Shown one piece after another: positions 8,468 through 16,744 of a stretch of 63,237 nt of DNA. This DNA comes from Symbiobacterium terraclitae (GTDB lineage Bacteria > Bacillota > Sulfobacillia > Symbiobacteriales > Symbiobacteriaceae), in the NCBI RefSeq assembly GCF_017874315.1, contig NZ_JAGGLG010000024.1, positions 1 through 63,237 of the forward strand. The letters run 5' to 3'. Made by a program: the position numbers and the translations under genes. The notes under the pieces are model-generated. The model saw nothing but the letters and a program-made list of their open reading frames with translations. It ran no database searches and was not told the origin of the DNA. Positions within the stretch are counted from its first letter, which is position 1. Each line of letters opens with the position of its first letter.

Positions 8468-9757
8468 CTATTGCCCCGCTGCGATGCGCCGCAGGTGACG
8501 GGCGGGCGTGTGCAGCAGACCCCGGACCCGCAGCCCCTCGGCGATGCGGTGGATGGCGTACATGTAAGCCGCCGTCCGGCTGTAGGCGCCGTGGCGTTCG
8601 GCCGTGGCCACCACCTGCCGGAAAGACTCCACCATCTTCTGCTCCAGCCGGGCGTTTACCTCTTCCTCGGTCCAGTAGAGCTGGTTGCGGTTCTGCACCC
8701 ACTCGAAGTAGGAGACGGTCACCCCGCCGGCGTTGGCCAGGATGTCGGGGATGACGAAGATGTTGCGCTGGGCGAGCACGAGGTCGCCGTCGGGTGTCGT
8801 CGGGCCGTTGGCCGCCTCGGCCACCACCCGCGCCCGGATGTGGCGGGCGACCTCGGCGTCGATCTGGTTCTCCAGCGCGGCCGGAATCAGGATATCGCAA
8901 TCGGCGGTCAGGACGCCGGCCTGGTCGGTCTCCCGGCTGCCGGGGTACCCGACGACGCTGCCCGTCGCCTGCTTGTAGGCGATCAGGTCCGCCACCGGGA
9001 CGCCGGCCGGGCAGAGGATGCCGCCCCGGCTGTCGCTGACGGCCACCACCACCGCCCCGTACTCCTCCAGGAGCAGGCCGGCGAACTGGCCGGCGTTGCC
9101 GAAGCCCTGGATGGCGACCCGGGCGCCCTTCAGCGGCAGGCCCAGGTAGTTCATCGCCTCGCGGACGGCGATGACGGTGCCGCGCCCCGTGGCCTCGTTA
9201 CGGCCCAGCGAGCCGCCCAGGGCCAGGGGCTTGCCGGTGAACACGGCGGGACAGCTGCAGCCCACGATCTTCTCGTACTCGTCGACCATCCAGGCCATGA
9301 TCTGCGCGTTGGTGTTCACGTCCGGGGCAGGGATGTCCTTGTCGGGTCCGATGAAGGGCCAGATCTCCCGCACGTAGCCCCGGGCGAGGCGCTCGAGCTC
9401 GCCTCGGCTCAGTCTGCGCGGGTCGACGATCACGCCGCCCTTGCCGCCGCCGTAAGGCAGACCCACCACCGACGTCTTGAAGGTCATCCACATGGAGAGG
9501 GCCTTCACCTCGTCGGCCGTGACGGCAGGGTGGAACCGGATGCCGCCCTTCGCGGGCCCAAGGGTAGTGAGGTGCTGGCTGCGATAGCCGGTGAACACCC
9601 GGAGGGTGCCATCGTCCATGCGCACCGGGATCTGCACCTCGACGAAATGGGCCGGCGCCTTGAGGAGGTCATACAGCTCCTCGCTCTCACCCAACGCCAC
9701 CACCGCGTTCCGGACCTGCTGCTGAGCAATCAGAAACGGATTCTGTGCGCCGCCCAT
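8468..9757 (-). CDS. gdhA: glutamate dehydrogenase (Glu/Leu/Phe/Val dehydrogenase family)
   Basis: The 429-residue protein is a full-length glutamate dehydrogenase: substrate-binding GPAKGGIRFHP near residue 67, the catalytic lysine in PYGGGKGG (Lys106), APDVNTNAQIMAWM, and the Rossmann motif QGFGNAGQF. It interconverts glutamate with 2-oxoglutarate and ammonia. The ATG at 9757 was chosen because GGGGGGA lies six bases upstream; an in-frame ATG at 9772 has no ribosome site. A consensus promoter lies at 9808-9836. The length and motifs fit the hexameric RocG/GdhA group; cofactor preference (NAD or NADP) cannot be fixed by eye. Confidence 0.92.
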   Translation of the reverse strand: MGGAQNPFLIAQQQVRNAVVALGESEELYDLLKAPAHFVEVQIPVRMDDGTLRVFTGYRSQHLTTLGPAKGGIRFHPAVTADEVKALSMWMTFKTSVVGLPYGGGKGGVIVDPRRLSRGELERLARGYVREIWPFIGPDKDIPAPDVNTNAQIMAWMVDEYEKIVGCSCPAVFTGKPLALGGSLGRNEATGRGTVIAVREAMNYLGLPLKGARVAIQGFGNAGQFAGLLLEEYGAVVVAVSDSRGGILCPAGVPVADLIAYKQATGSVVGYPGSRETDQAGVLTADCDILIPAALENQIDAEVARHIRARVVAEAANGPTTPDGDLVLAQRNIFVIPDILANAGGVTVSYFEWVQNRNQLYWTEEEVNARLEQKMVESFRQVVATAERHGAYSRTAAYMYAIHRIAEGLRVRGLLHTPARHLRRIAAGQ

Positions 9758-9807
9758 CTCTTTTCCCCCCATTCGTGACTGCGCTCACTTTACGCCTTTA
9801 GTGTGTT

Positions 9808-9836
9808 AGTATAAGTGACACCGCCGCCGAATGCAA
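9808..9836 (-). promoter_or_regulatory. sigma-A-type promoter of glutamate dehydrogenase
   Basis: Read on the minus strand: TTGCAT, 17 bases, TATACT. The predicted start site would give a leader of about 45 bases. Confidence 0.7.
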
Positions 9837-9906
9837 AGCATAAAACCGAATCAAACCGATACGCACGTTGAATAAGAACGAAGGCCCGACGCGGCCTTGC
9901 CACCGC

Positions 9907-10407
9907 CTAGGCGCGGCGGCGCGGAATGGTCAGCGACTGCCAGCCCGTTCCGCGCAGGAGCTTGGCAATATAGACAATCTGGCCGATGTGGTAGCTGTAG
10001 TGGTACATCTGGCGCTCAATGGCCTGGATGACGCTGTGAGGCTGTTCCCGGATGAAGACCGTGCGCAGCAGGTCCTCCTCCGTCAGCGCGTCCAAGGTCT
10101 CCTGAAACCGCGCCCACCCCTGATTCCAGATTTCCATCAGGTCCGCCCGGGTGAGAGCCTCCGGTTCGAACTCGGCGTCCCGGTTCCGGTCGGGCTTCTC
10201 GCCGTCGGTGGTGAAGATGTCGGTCCAGCGGGAGCGCATGTTGCCGCTCAGGTGTTTGACGAGCACCGCGATGGAGTTGGCCTCCTCGTGGGGCGACCAG
10301 TGCAGCTCCTCGTCGGACACCTGCGCCATCGCCCTTTCGGCCACCTGCTTCATCTCCGCGAACCGCTGCCGTACCGCCCTCAGATACTCCCCACCCACGT
10401 CGCGCAT
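9907..10407 (-). CDS. DinB-like (DUF1572) protein
   Basis: The 166-residue protein has the four-helix layout of the DinB/DUF1572 group, including ANSIAVLVKHLSGNM near residues 43-57 and the conserved YHYSYHIGQIVYIAK near residue 135, where His residues bind a metal. Many such proteins are thiol-dependent transferases; the reaction here is unknown. The ATG follows GGGAGGGGCAG. It is a single-gene unit between the glutamate dehydrogenase promoter and a hairpin at 10478-10510. Confidence 0.8.
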   Translation of the reverse strand: MRDVGGEYLRAVRQRFAEMKQVAERAMAQVSDEELHWSPHEEANSIAVLVKHLSGNMRSRWTDIFTTDGEKPDRNRDAEFEPEALTRADLMEIWNQGWARFQETLDALTEEDLLRTVFIREQPHSVIQAIERQMYHYSYHIGQIVYIAKLLRGTGWQSLTIPRRRA

Positions 10408-10477
10408 ACCACTGCCCCTCCCTGCGCAACTTTTTCGTTCATCATATCACGGATGTGCGCGTCCGCGATATATAACC

Positions 10478-10510
10478 GAGGCCAGCCCCCGGTGCAGGAG
10501 GCTGGCCCAC
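10478..10510 (-). terminator. hairpin after the nucleotidyltransferase gene
   Basis: GGCCAGCC and GGCTGGCC enclose about 12 bases. The plus side is followed by CACATTTTAT and the minus side by GGTTATATAT, so direction is uncertain. The rest of 10408-10616 shows no clear gene. Confidence 0.5.
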
Positions 10511-10616
10511 ATTTTATGTGCGGAGCGCGCTCGATAACCAGGCCCCGGAGGCGACCCCCGCCGCTGCCGCCACGGGTGCGGCGACGAAGAGCCTGCCCGG
10601 GGTGGCCAGTACGGGG

Positions 10617-11471
10617 CTAGCGAATCTCGGTCTGCACCGGGCCGAACGCACCGGCGAGCGCCTGAACCTCGCCGTGGAGGGCGTCGAGGAGCGCGTAGGC
10701 CTCGGCCGCCTTGCCGTCCGCAAACAGCCGGTACGTCTCCCGCACCCGCGCCTCCATCCCCTCCGGCCTGCGCTCCAGCTCCCGCACCCGGCGGAGGGCG
10801 CCCTTCTCGTTCATCAGGTAGCGGTTGTTGAGGGCGTACAGGACCTGGACCCAGGCGCAGACGGTCCGGAAGAGGGATCCCTCGGCGTAGTGGAAGTCGC
10901 CCTTGTGTGCGGCCTTGCGGCCGCACAGGAGGGAAAACCAGGCCTCCCAGAGGAACCGCAGGACCGTTGCCTCCCGCATGCGGGGCGGGTATGGGCCCTC
11001 GGAGTAGAGCAGGGCCTTCAGCCGGTCCAGGGGGGCCGCGGCGGACTGCCAGAGCGGCCGGCAGTAGTGCGTCTCGGCGGCGTAGATGGTGTTGACGAAC
11101 CCGAAGGGGTGGCCCGGCTGGTAGTCGATCGTCACCTGCCCGGCCAGGCAGTCGCGCAGGGTCCGCTCCACCTTGCCGATCTCCCGGAGCAGGATGTCGA
11201 CGGGGACGCCGCCCACCGTGATCCAGGCCCCGCCGTTGATCCAGGGCCCCCACGCACCCGGCGGGTGGAGCAGGCCGGTGCGGTGGTCGTCGTCCAGCGC
11301 CGTCAGCGCCTCGTCCAGCGCTGCAGGATCGAGGTCATCAGCGTCGTAGTAGATGCCGAAATCGTAGTCGGAGTGAAGGTCCGCCTCGCCCCGGCTCTGG
11401 GAGCCGCCGAGGGCGATCGCCCGGACGCCTCCCACGGCCGACAGGGCTTCAATGACTCTGGTCTGTGGCAC
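10617..11471 (-). CDS. nucleotidyltransferase-domain protein
   Basis: The 284-residue protein begins with a Pol-beta-type nucleotidyltransferase domain: GGSQSRGEADLHSDYDFG near residues 21-38 holds the GS motif and the metal-binding Asp pair. The remaining 190 residues are helical. This layout is shared with kanamycin- and streptomycin-type adenylyltransferases, but also with many proteins of unknown substrate, so no resistance function is claimed. The GTG at 11471 was chosen because AAGGAGGG lies six bases upstream; the much longer open frame beyond it is antisense to the next gene. It is divergent from the CPBP gene. Confidence 0.75.
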   Translation of the reverse strand: MPQTRVIEALSAVGGVRAIALGGSQSRGEADLHSDYDFGIYYDADDLDPAALDEALTALDDDHRTGLLHPPGAWGPWINGGAWITVGGVPVDILLREIGKVERTLRDCLAGQVTIDYQPGHPFGFVNTIYAAETHYCRPLWQSAAAPLDRLKALLYSEGPYPPRMREATVLRFLWEAWFSLLCGRKAAHKGDFHYAEGSLFRTVCAWVQVLYALNNRYLMNEKGALRRVRELERRPEGMEARVRETYRLFADGKAAEAYALLDALHGEVQALAGAFGPVQTEIR

Positions 11472-11601
11472 GACGTTCCCTCCTTCCTCGTTCTCCCGAT
11501 CTTCTTCGGGCGGGTTTCCGTCATGACCTGCCTGACGCACAGCCGTGAGCCCCCGGGTGACGACTGGCATCACTTGCCTATCGTGAGGGAGTGAGACCCC
11601 T

Positions 11602-12390
11602 GTGACGGCCGAGATGCGGTTCTGCGTTCTGCTGGCGGCGCTCTCCGCGCCCTTCTGGCTGGCCGGCACCTTCGTGGGCGACATCCCGGGGATGCCCATG
11701 AACCTCCCTGTCAGCTCGTTCATGATCTTCGCCACGCTGGGCGCCGCGGTCATCCTGGTGTACCGCGAGGAGGGAGCCGGCAGCGTGCGACGGCTGCTGC
11801 TGAGGTCCGTCGATCCGCGCACCATCCGGCCCCCGGCCTGGTATGCGCCCGCGCTCCTCCTCATGCCGGCCGTTCTGCTGCTGTCGTACGCCGTCGCCCG
11901 TGCCACGGGCCAGCCCCTGCCGGCACCACAGGCGGCCGCGCCGGCGGTCCCCGTCCTGTTCCTGGTATACGTCCTCGCGGCAGCGTGCGAGGAGGTGGCC
12001 TGGATGGGATACCTCGCCCCGCGCATGCTCCCGCGGTGGGGCGTCCTGCGGACCGGCGTGCTGATGGGCACCCTGTGGGCCCTCTGGCACATCATCCCCT
12101 ATCTGCAGATGGGGCGCACGTGGGAGTGGATCGGCTGGCAGGCGCTCTTCACCGTGGCCGCCCGGGTGCTGATCGTGTGGCTGTACGAGAGCGCCGGGCA
12201 GAGCGTATTCGCCGCCGTGCTCGTCCACGCGACGAGCAACCTGGGCGTGACGCTCTACCCGGTGAACGGGTCTCATTACGACCCGGCGGTGACCGGGTGC
12301 ATCACCGCCGCCGTGGCGGTGTGCGCGCTGTGGCTGCGGCCGCCGAAGGAAAGGAGCCACTCCGTAACCGGTGTGGCTCACTTAGACTAG
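11602..12390 (+). CDS. CPBP-family intramembrane protease-like protein
   Basis: The 262-residue membrane protein has about seven hydrophobic segments and the CPBP/CAAX-protease motifs: CEEVAWMGYL (Glu pair at 130-131), LWALWHIIPYLQMG (His163) and a later VHATSNL. In the classical motif the second glutamate is followed by an Arg or Gly at a set distance (EExxxR); here the sequence reads EEVAWMG. Members cleave prenylated or bacteriocin-type peptides or act as immunity proteins. The start is GTG at 11602. Its TAG stop overlaps the TAG of the convergent gene on the palindrome CTAG. Confidence 0.8.
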   Translation: MTAEMRFCVLLAALSAPFWLAGTFVGDIPGMPMNLPVSSFMIFATLGAAVILVYREEGAGSVRRLLLRSVDPRTIRPPAWYAPALLLMPAVLLLSYAVARATGQPLPAPQAAAPAVPVLFLVYVLAAACEEVAWMGYLAPRMLPRWGVLRTGVLMGTLWALWHIIPYLQMGRTWEWIGWQALFTVAARVLIVWLYESAGQSVFAAVLVHATSNLGVTLYPVNGSHYDPAVTGCITAAVAVCALWLRPPKERSHSVTGVAHLD

Positions 12391-12566
12391 TCGTTGGAGC
12401 GCCCGAAGATGAAGTACGCGATGATCGCGATCGGCCCGAGGGCCAGTACCGCGAGAGCCCAGAGGCACCCGATGCTCTGGCCGTGCCGGTCGGTGGCGTC
12501 GGACCAGATCCACAGGAAGAGGACAATCGAGGCAATCCAGAGCAGCAGGACAAGGAACGCGCCCAT
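12387..12566 (-). CDS. PLDc_N-like small membrane protein
   Basis: A 59-residue protein with two transmembrane helices (about residues 3-22 and 35-53), a polar DATDRHGQS loop between them, and the C-terminal pattern LGPIAIIAYFIFGRSND. This is the pattern of the PLDc_N (phospholipase D nuclease N-terminal) domain, which often occurs alone as a small membrane protein. The ATG is preceded by GGTGGGGGTGGCGCG. It converges with the CPBP gene and shares four bases with it. Function is unknown. Confidence 0.7.
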   Translation of the reverse strand: MGAFLVLLLWIASIVLFLWIWSDATDRHGQSIGCLWALAVLALGPIAIIAYFIFGRSND

Positions 12567-12777
12567 CGCGCCACCCCCACCAGGTCTCGGCCCCCGAACC
12601 GGGCCGGCAGCAGTCTACATTCGCATATGCATCATGGTGGGCAAGTTGTGATGAATTGTCAATAGGTTCTCTTCACCCTGCGGCAGCCGCTGTCGTCCTC
12701 CGCCGACCGCGCCGGTCATTCGCACCGGCGCGGTCTTCTCATTCTTCAATGGAATCGTTTCTCCGCAAGACCCTCGT
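12567..12777. other. intergenic region with one strong hairpin
   Basis: No gene is supported. GACCGCGCCGGT (12705-12716) and its complement (12724-12735) form a 12-bp perfect stem followed on the plus strand by TTCTCATTCTT. No plus-strand gene ends nearby, so it may insulate the padR operon from upstream transcription. Confidence 0.5.
12705..12746 (+). terminator. rho-independent terminator upstream of padR
   Basis: The 12-bp GC-rich perfect stem has a seven-base loop and a T-rich tail on the plus strand. It lies 32 bases before the -35 box of the padR promoter. Confidence 0.6.
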
Positions 12778-12811
12778 TTGCTCACTACATACTCGTATAC
12801 TATACTTGTAT
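12778..12811 (+). promoter_or_regulatory. padR operon promoter with overlapping 23-bp operator
   Basis: TTGCTC at 12778-12783 and TATACT at 12801-12806 are 17 bases apart. A dyad at 12789-12811 with pattern ATACnnGTATAnTATACnnGTAT is symmetric at 18 of 22 non-central positions and covers the -10 box. It is the natural binding site for the PadR protein encoded immediately downstream. Confidence 0.75.
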
Positions 12812-12839
12812 TGCGGGGCGATGAGAGGGGGTAACCAGC

Positions 12840-13382
12840 CTGGCAGTCAAGCATGGAATCCTCGGCATTCTCGCCGGGCGACCGCGCCACGGCTACGAGC
12901 TGAAGACCCAGTTCGAGCGCCTCACGGGCGGGCTCTGGGAGCTGAACGTGGGGCAGATCTACTCCACCCTGGAACGGATGCTGAAGGACGGCCTGGTGGT
13001 GCTCGAGGAGTCCGAAGGGCAGGGCGAGGAGCGGAAGGTCTACCGCATCACGGAGGCTGGCCTGGAGGAGCTGGAGCGCTGGCTGGCCCGACCGCCCCTC
13101 AAGGCCCGCCCCATGCGGGACGAGATCTACGTGCGCCTGGGCCTGCTGGTCGATAAGGATCCCGCACGGGCACTGGAGCTGCTGGAGTCGCAGCGCCGGG
13201 TGTACCACCTCCAGATGGCGGAGCTCACCCGCGCCCGGATTCAGCTGGCGCGGGCGCAGGGCCCGGATCGCCTCCGGCAGGAGATGATGCTCGACGCGGC
13301 GCTCCTGCACGTCGAGGCAGACCTCAAGTGGCTGGATAACTGTGAAGCCCGGCTGCGGGCAAGGGGAGGCCAGGAATCGTGA
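12840..13382 (+). CDS. PadR-family transcriptional regulator (CTG start)
   Basis: The N-terminus has the PadR winged-helix signature: [19 protein letters not shown], then [13 protein letters not shown] and the wing [19 protein letters not shown]. The C-terminal half is the helical dimerisation region of the Vir-type PadR group; total length is 180 residues. The conserved N-terminus can only be reached from the CTG at 12840, since a stop lies six codons earlier and no ATG, GTG or TTG is in between; AGAGGGGG ends eight bases before it. The gene overlaps the ABC ATPase gene (GTGA). It probably represses its own promoter and so the transporter. Confidence 0.88.
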   Translation: MAVKHGILGILAGRPRHGYELKTQFERLTGGLWELNVGQIYSTLERMLKDGLVVLEESEGQGEERKVYRITEAGLEELERWLARPPLKARPMRDEIYVRLGLLVDKDPARALELLESQRRVYHLQMAELTRARIQLARAQGPDRLRQEMMLDAALLHVEADLKWLDNCEARLRARGGQES

Positions 13383-14083
13383 GCAAGGAGATCATCCGCC
13401 TGGACCAGGTTGTGAAGGAGTTCCGGCGCGGCGCCGCCACCGTGCGGGCGGTTGACGGGGTGAGCCTCAGCATCTCGCCGGGCGAGTTCGTCGCCGTCAT
13501 GGGCAAGTCCGGCTCCGGCAAGTCGACCCTGCTGCACCTGATGAGCGGCCTCCAGCAGGCGACCTCGGGCAAGGTGCACCTGCTGGGCCGCGACCTCACC
13601 GAGCTGCGCGACGACGAGCTGACCCTGCTGCGGCGCGAAAAGGTGGGCTTCGTCTTCCAGTTCTTCAACCTGCTGCCCACTCTGAGCGCCCTGGAGAACG
13701 TCGCGCTGCCCCTGCTGCTGGCGCGGGTGAGGCAGAAGGAGGCCGAAGCCAGGGCGATGGAGCTGCTCCGGACGGTGGGGATGGAGTCCCGGGCCGCGCA
13801 CAAACCGGACGAGATGTCGGGCGGCCAGATGCAGCGGGTGGCCATCGCCCGGGCCCTGGTCACCAACCCGCCCCTGCTCTTCGCCGACGAGCCCACCGGC
13901 AACCTCGACTCGCAGTCCGGCGAGGAGGTGCTGCTGCTGCTCAAGGAGATGCAGTCAGAGCGGGGGCAGACCATCGTGATGGTCACCCACGACCCCAAGG
14001 CGGCGGCCTACGGGGACCGGCTCATCCGGATGCGGGACGGAAAGGTGATCGACGACCAGCAGACGGGGGGGACAGCCGGATGA
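13379..14083 (+). CDS. ABC transporter ATP-binding protein (LolD/MacB type)
   Basis: The 234-residue ATPase has Walker [10 protein letters not shown] (about residue 42), the signature [15 protein letters not shown], Walker [15 protein letters not shown] and the switch His in [13 protein letters not shown]. The NLDS D-loop and overall length match the LolD/MacB/FtsE group, whose partners are FtsX-type permeases. Those systems move lipids, antimicrobial peptides or signals by a mechanotransmission cycle. It overlaps padR upstream and the permease gene downstream by four bases each, so the three genes form one operon. Confidence 0.92.
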   Translation: MSKEIIRLDQVVKEFRRGAATVRAVDGVSLSISPGEFVAVMGKSGSGKSTLLHLMSGLQQATSGKVHLLGRDLTELRDDELTLLRREKVGFVFQFFNLLPTLSALENVALPLLLARVRQKEAEARAMELLRTVGMESRAAHKPDEMSGGQMQRVAIARALVTNPPLLFADEPTGNLDSQSGEEVLLLLKEMQSERGQTIVMVTHDPKAAAYGDRLIRMRDGKVIDDQQTGGTAG

Positions 14084-16641
14084 CGGCACAGTACCTGCGC
14101 ATGGCCGCCCGGTACCTGTGGAGCCGGAAGGGCCGGTCCTTCATGACCCTCGCCGGGATCGCCCTGGGCGTGACGATGGTGGTGGCCGTCCTCCTCATCA
14201 ACGGCGCGATCTTGGGCAGCTACGAAAACCTTCTTGCGGCGGCCGCGGGCCGGGCGGACCTGCAGGTCTCCGCGACCACGGGCTTCGGGTTCGACGAGGA
14301 CCTGCTGGAGGTTGCCCGGCAGACCCCGGGCGTGGCCGTGGCGGCGCCGGTCATCGCCTCCGGCACCCAGGTCGTATCCGGCGACCGGCAGGCCGGGGCC
14401 ACCTTCTACGGCATCGACCGGGACCTGGACCAGCAGATCCGCACCTACCGGATGACCGCGGGGCGGCTGCCGGAGGGCCCGGGCGAGGCCGCCGTCACCA
14501 CCGATCTGGCCGCGAACCTCGCCCTCTCCGAGGGCGACGGCTTCAGCCTCCTGACCACCCGGGGGCTGCAGGCGTTCACGGTGGTGGGGATCTTCGACGC
14601 GCAAGGCACCGTGCGCGGGGCCCTGGGCCCCTTCGGCGTGATCACACTGGGGGCGGCGCAGGAGGCATTCGGCAAGGCCGGCAAGCTCGACGTGATCGAC
14701 ATCGTCGCGGCCGAGGGCGAGCCGACGGGCGCGCTGCAGGAGCGGCTGGCCGTTGCGCTGGACCCGCAGGTGCGGGTGACCACGCCCGTGGAGCGGTCCC
14801 GCGACATGCAGCGGCTGCTCGACTCCGTCGTCTTCCTGCTCACCATGGCGGGCTCGATCTCGCTCTTCGCCGGCACGTTCATCATCTACACCAACGTCTC
14901 GATGAGCGTGGCGGAGCGGCGGCGCGAACTCTCGATCCTGCGTGCGCTGGGCCTCAGGCGGGGCGAGGTGATCGCCTCGGTGCTGACCGAGGCGGCGCTG
15001 CTCGGCTTCCTCGGCGCCTTGCTGGGCCTGGCCTACGGCTACGGCATGGCCCGGGTGATGGCTGACCAGGCGACGCAGCAGTTCCTCGCGGGCTACGGGG
15101 TGCAGGCCGCCGCCGTCGCCATGGACCTCGGCACCGTGGCCGCCGCCCTCGCCGTGGGCGTCGGGGCGGCGCTGGCCGCAGCGTTCGGCCCCGCCCGGGA
15201 AACCGTGATGGTGAGTCCCGTGGAGGCGATGCGCCCGGCGGAGAACCCCGGGGTCGACCCGGCGCGGCCCGGCTGGCGCCGGGGGGCAGCGGGCCTGGCC
15301 CTTCTGGCTGTGGGGTTCCTGACCGTCTGGCTCACCTGGCCCGAGAGCGAGATGCTCTCACCGCTGGTGCTGCGGCTCTGGGGGCTGATGCTGGTGGTGG
15401 CGCTGCTGGGCATGGTCCTCCTCCTGCCGGTGCTGCTGCCTCTGGCCAACCGGGCGCTGCTCAGGCCGCTGCTCACGGCTGCGCTGGGCGTAACGGGCCG
15501 CCTGGCCGCCGACAACCTGATCCGCATGCCCCGGCGCACCGCGGCCACCATCTCTGCGCTCATGGTCACCCTGACCTACATGGTCGCGATGGGAGGCGTG
15601 GAGGCCAGCCAGATGGCCACCTTCAACCAGTGGTTCGAGAAGAACATCGGCTGGGACATGAACGTCTCCAGTTCGTACGCCGGCATCGGCGCGCTGGTGG
15701 AGGTGGACGACGCCTTCGTGCAGCAGCTGGCCGAGGTGGAGGGCGTCCGGCTGGTCAGCCCGCAGAAGATGATGCGGGTGATCATCGGCGACGGCGACCA
15801 GGCCTTCCTTCAGGTCTTCGACCACTCCCTGCTCAGGCAGTACTCCGAAACCATGCTCGAGGAGGGCAGCTGGCCCGAGGTCGCGGACCTGATGGAGCAG
15901 GGCGGCCACGCGGTGATCTCCCCGGGCATCGCCGCCCGCCTTGGGGTGGGCGTGGGCGGCACCCTGCGCCTCCCCTCGCCCAGCGGTGAGGTCGCCTTCA
16001 CGGTCGCAGGCATCATGACCGACATCACCCCCTACGGGGGCACGATCAACATCGACCGGCGGGACTACCTGCGGTACTGGAACGACAGCACCGCCTCAAA
16101 CGTGGCGGTGCTGGTGGAGGAGGGCGTCAGCCCGGAAGAGGTGAAGCAGCGCATCCTGGACCGGTGGGGCGACACGATGCCCCTCAACATCCGGCTCAAC
16201 CGGGATTTCTGGAACGAGCTGAAGGTCGCGTACGACAGCTTCTACGGGCTTACCGAGGCGCTGACCTGGGTCGCCGTGCTGGTCGCGGGCCTCGCCATCG
16301 CCAACACGCTGGTCACGGCTATTCTGGAGCGGAAGCGGGAGTTCGGCGTGCTGCGGGCCGTGGGCACCCGGCGTGGCGAGGTGGTCCAGGTGGTGCTGGG
16401 CGAGGCGTTCAGCATGGGCGTCGTCGGCGGGCTGATCGGCGCCGTGGCCGGGCTCGGGCTGCAGCGGGCGATGGTGGCCTCCAGCGAGCTGATCAACGGC
16501 GCCACCATGCACTGGGTGTTGGACTGGGGGTCGCTGGGCACCGCCGCCGTGGTCGCCCTGATCCTGGCACCCCTGTCGGGGCTCCTGCCCGCCCGCTGGG
16601 CCGCCCGCCTGGACGTAGTGGATGCGCTGCGGTATGAGTAG
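14080..16641 (+). CDS. FtsX/MacB-type ABC transporter permease, two FtsX domains
   Basis: The 853-residue permease has ten or so transmembrane segments: one at residues 19-40, a MacB-like extracytoplasmic domain to about 240, an FtsX domain (three helices, 250-370), a central pair of helices, a second extracytoplasmic domain and a final FtsX domain. Repeated cues are SVAERRRELSILRALGLRRGEV and LERKREFGVLRAVGTRRGEV, each in the loop after the first FtsX helix (quoted parts are the coupling loop). The tandem layout is that of the large DUF214-type permeases of Gram-positives involved in peptide sensing, detoxification or lipid handling. Substrate is unknown. Confidence 0.88.
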   Translation: MTAQYLRMAARYLWSRKGRSFMTLAGIALGVTMVVAVLLINGAILGSYENLLAAAAGRADLQVSATTGFGFDEDLLEVARQTPGVAVAAPVIASGTQVVSGDRQAGATFYGIDRDLDQQIRTYRMTAGRLPEGPGEAAVTTDLAANLALSEGDGFSLLTTRGLQAFTVVGIFDAQGTVRGALGPFGVITLGAAQEAFGKAGKLDVIDIVAAEGEPTGALQERLAVALDPQVRVTTPVERSRDMQRLLDSVVFLLTMAGSISLFAGTFIIYTNVSMSVAERRRELSILRALGLRRGEVIASVLTEAALLGFLGALLGLAYGYGMARVMADQATQQFLAGYGVQAAAVAMDLGTVAAALAVGVGAALAAAFGPARETVMVSPVEAMRPAENPGVDPARPGWRRGAAGLALLAVGFLTVWLTWPESEMLSPLVLRLWGLMLVVALLGMVLLLPVLLPLANRALLRPLLTAALGVTGRLAADNLIRMPRRTAATISALMVTLTYMVAMGGVEASQMATFNQWFEKNIGWDMNVSSSYAGIGALVEVDDAFVQQLAEVEGVRLVSPQKMMRVIIGDGDQAFLQVFDHSLLRQYSETMLEEGSWPEVADLMEQGGHAVISPGIAARLGVGVGGTLRLPSPSGEVAFTVAGIMTDITPYGGTINIDRRDYLRYWNDSTASNVAVLVEEGVSPEEVKQRILDRWGDTMPLNIRLNRDFWNELKVAYDSFYGLTEALTWVAVLVAGLAIANTLVTAILERKREFGVLRAVGTRRGEVVQVVLGEAFSMGVVGGLIGAVAGLGLQRAMVASSELINGATMHWVLDWGSLGTAAVVALILAPLSGLLPARWAARLDVVDALRYE

Positions 16642-16663
16642 CCGGTAGGCGAGTCGGCACGCG

Positions 16664-16702
16664 AAAAACCGGGCGGGCCTCCGCGGGAGGTTCGCCCGGT
16701 TG
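16664..16702 (-). terminator. bidirectional terminator between permease and LD-carboxypeptidase genes
   Basis: AACCGGGCG..CCTCC and GGAGG..CGCCCGGTT pair around GCG. On the minus strand it is followed by TTTTTCGCG, a good tail for the LD-carboxypeptidase gene; it can also end the padR operon. Confidence 0.8.
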
Positions 16703-16744
16703 TCATACACGTACGGATCGCACCGGCCGGCGCCGCAGCGCTGC

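Noticed and set aside
10514-10616. Small hydrophobic peptide on the minus strand ending ASGAWLSSALRT
   Set aside because: It looks peptide-like but has no start codon or ribosome site in the spacer; the frame continues only into the nucleotidyltransferase gene antiphase.
10617-11471. Aminoglycoside resistance gene
   Set aside because: Only the generic nucleotidyltransferase motif is visible; substrate-specific regions do not allow such a claim.
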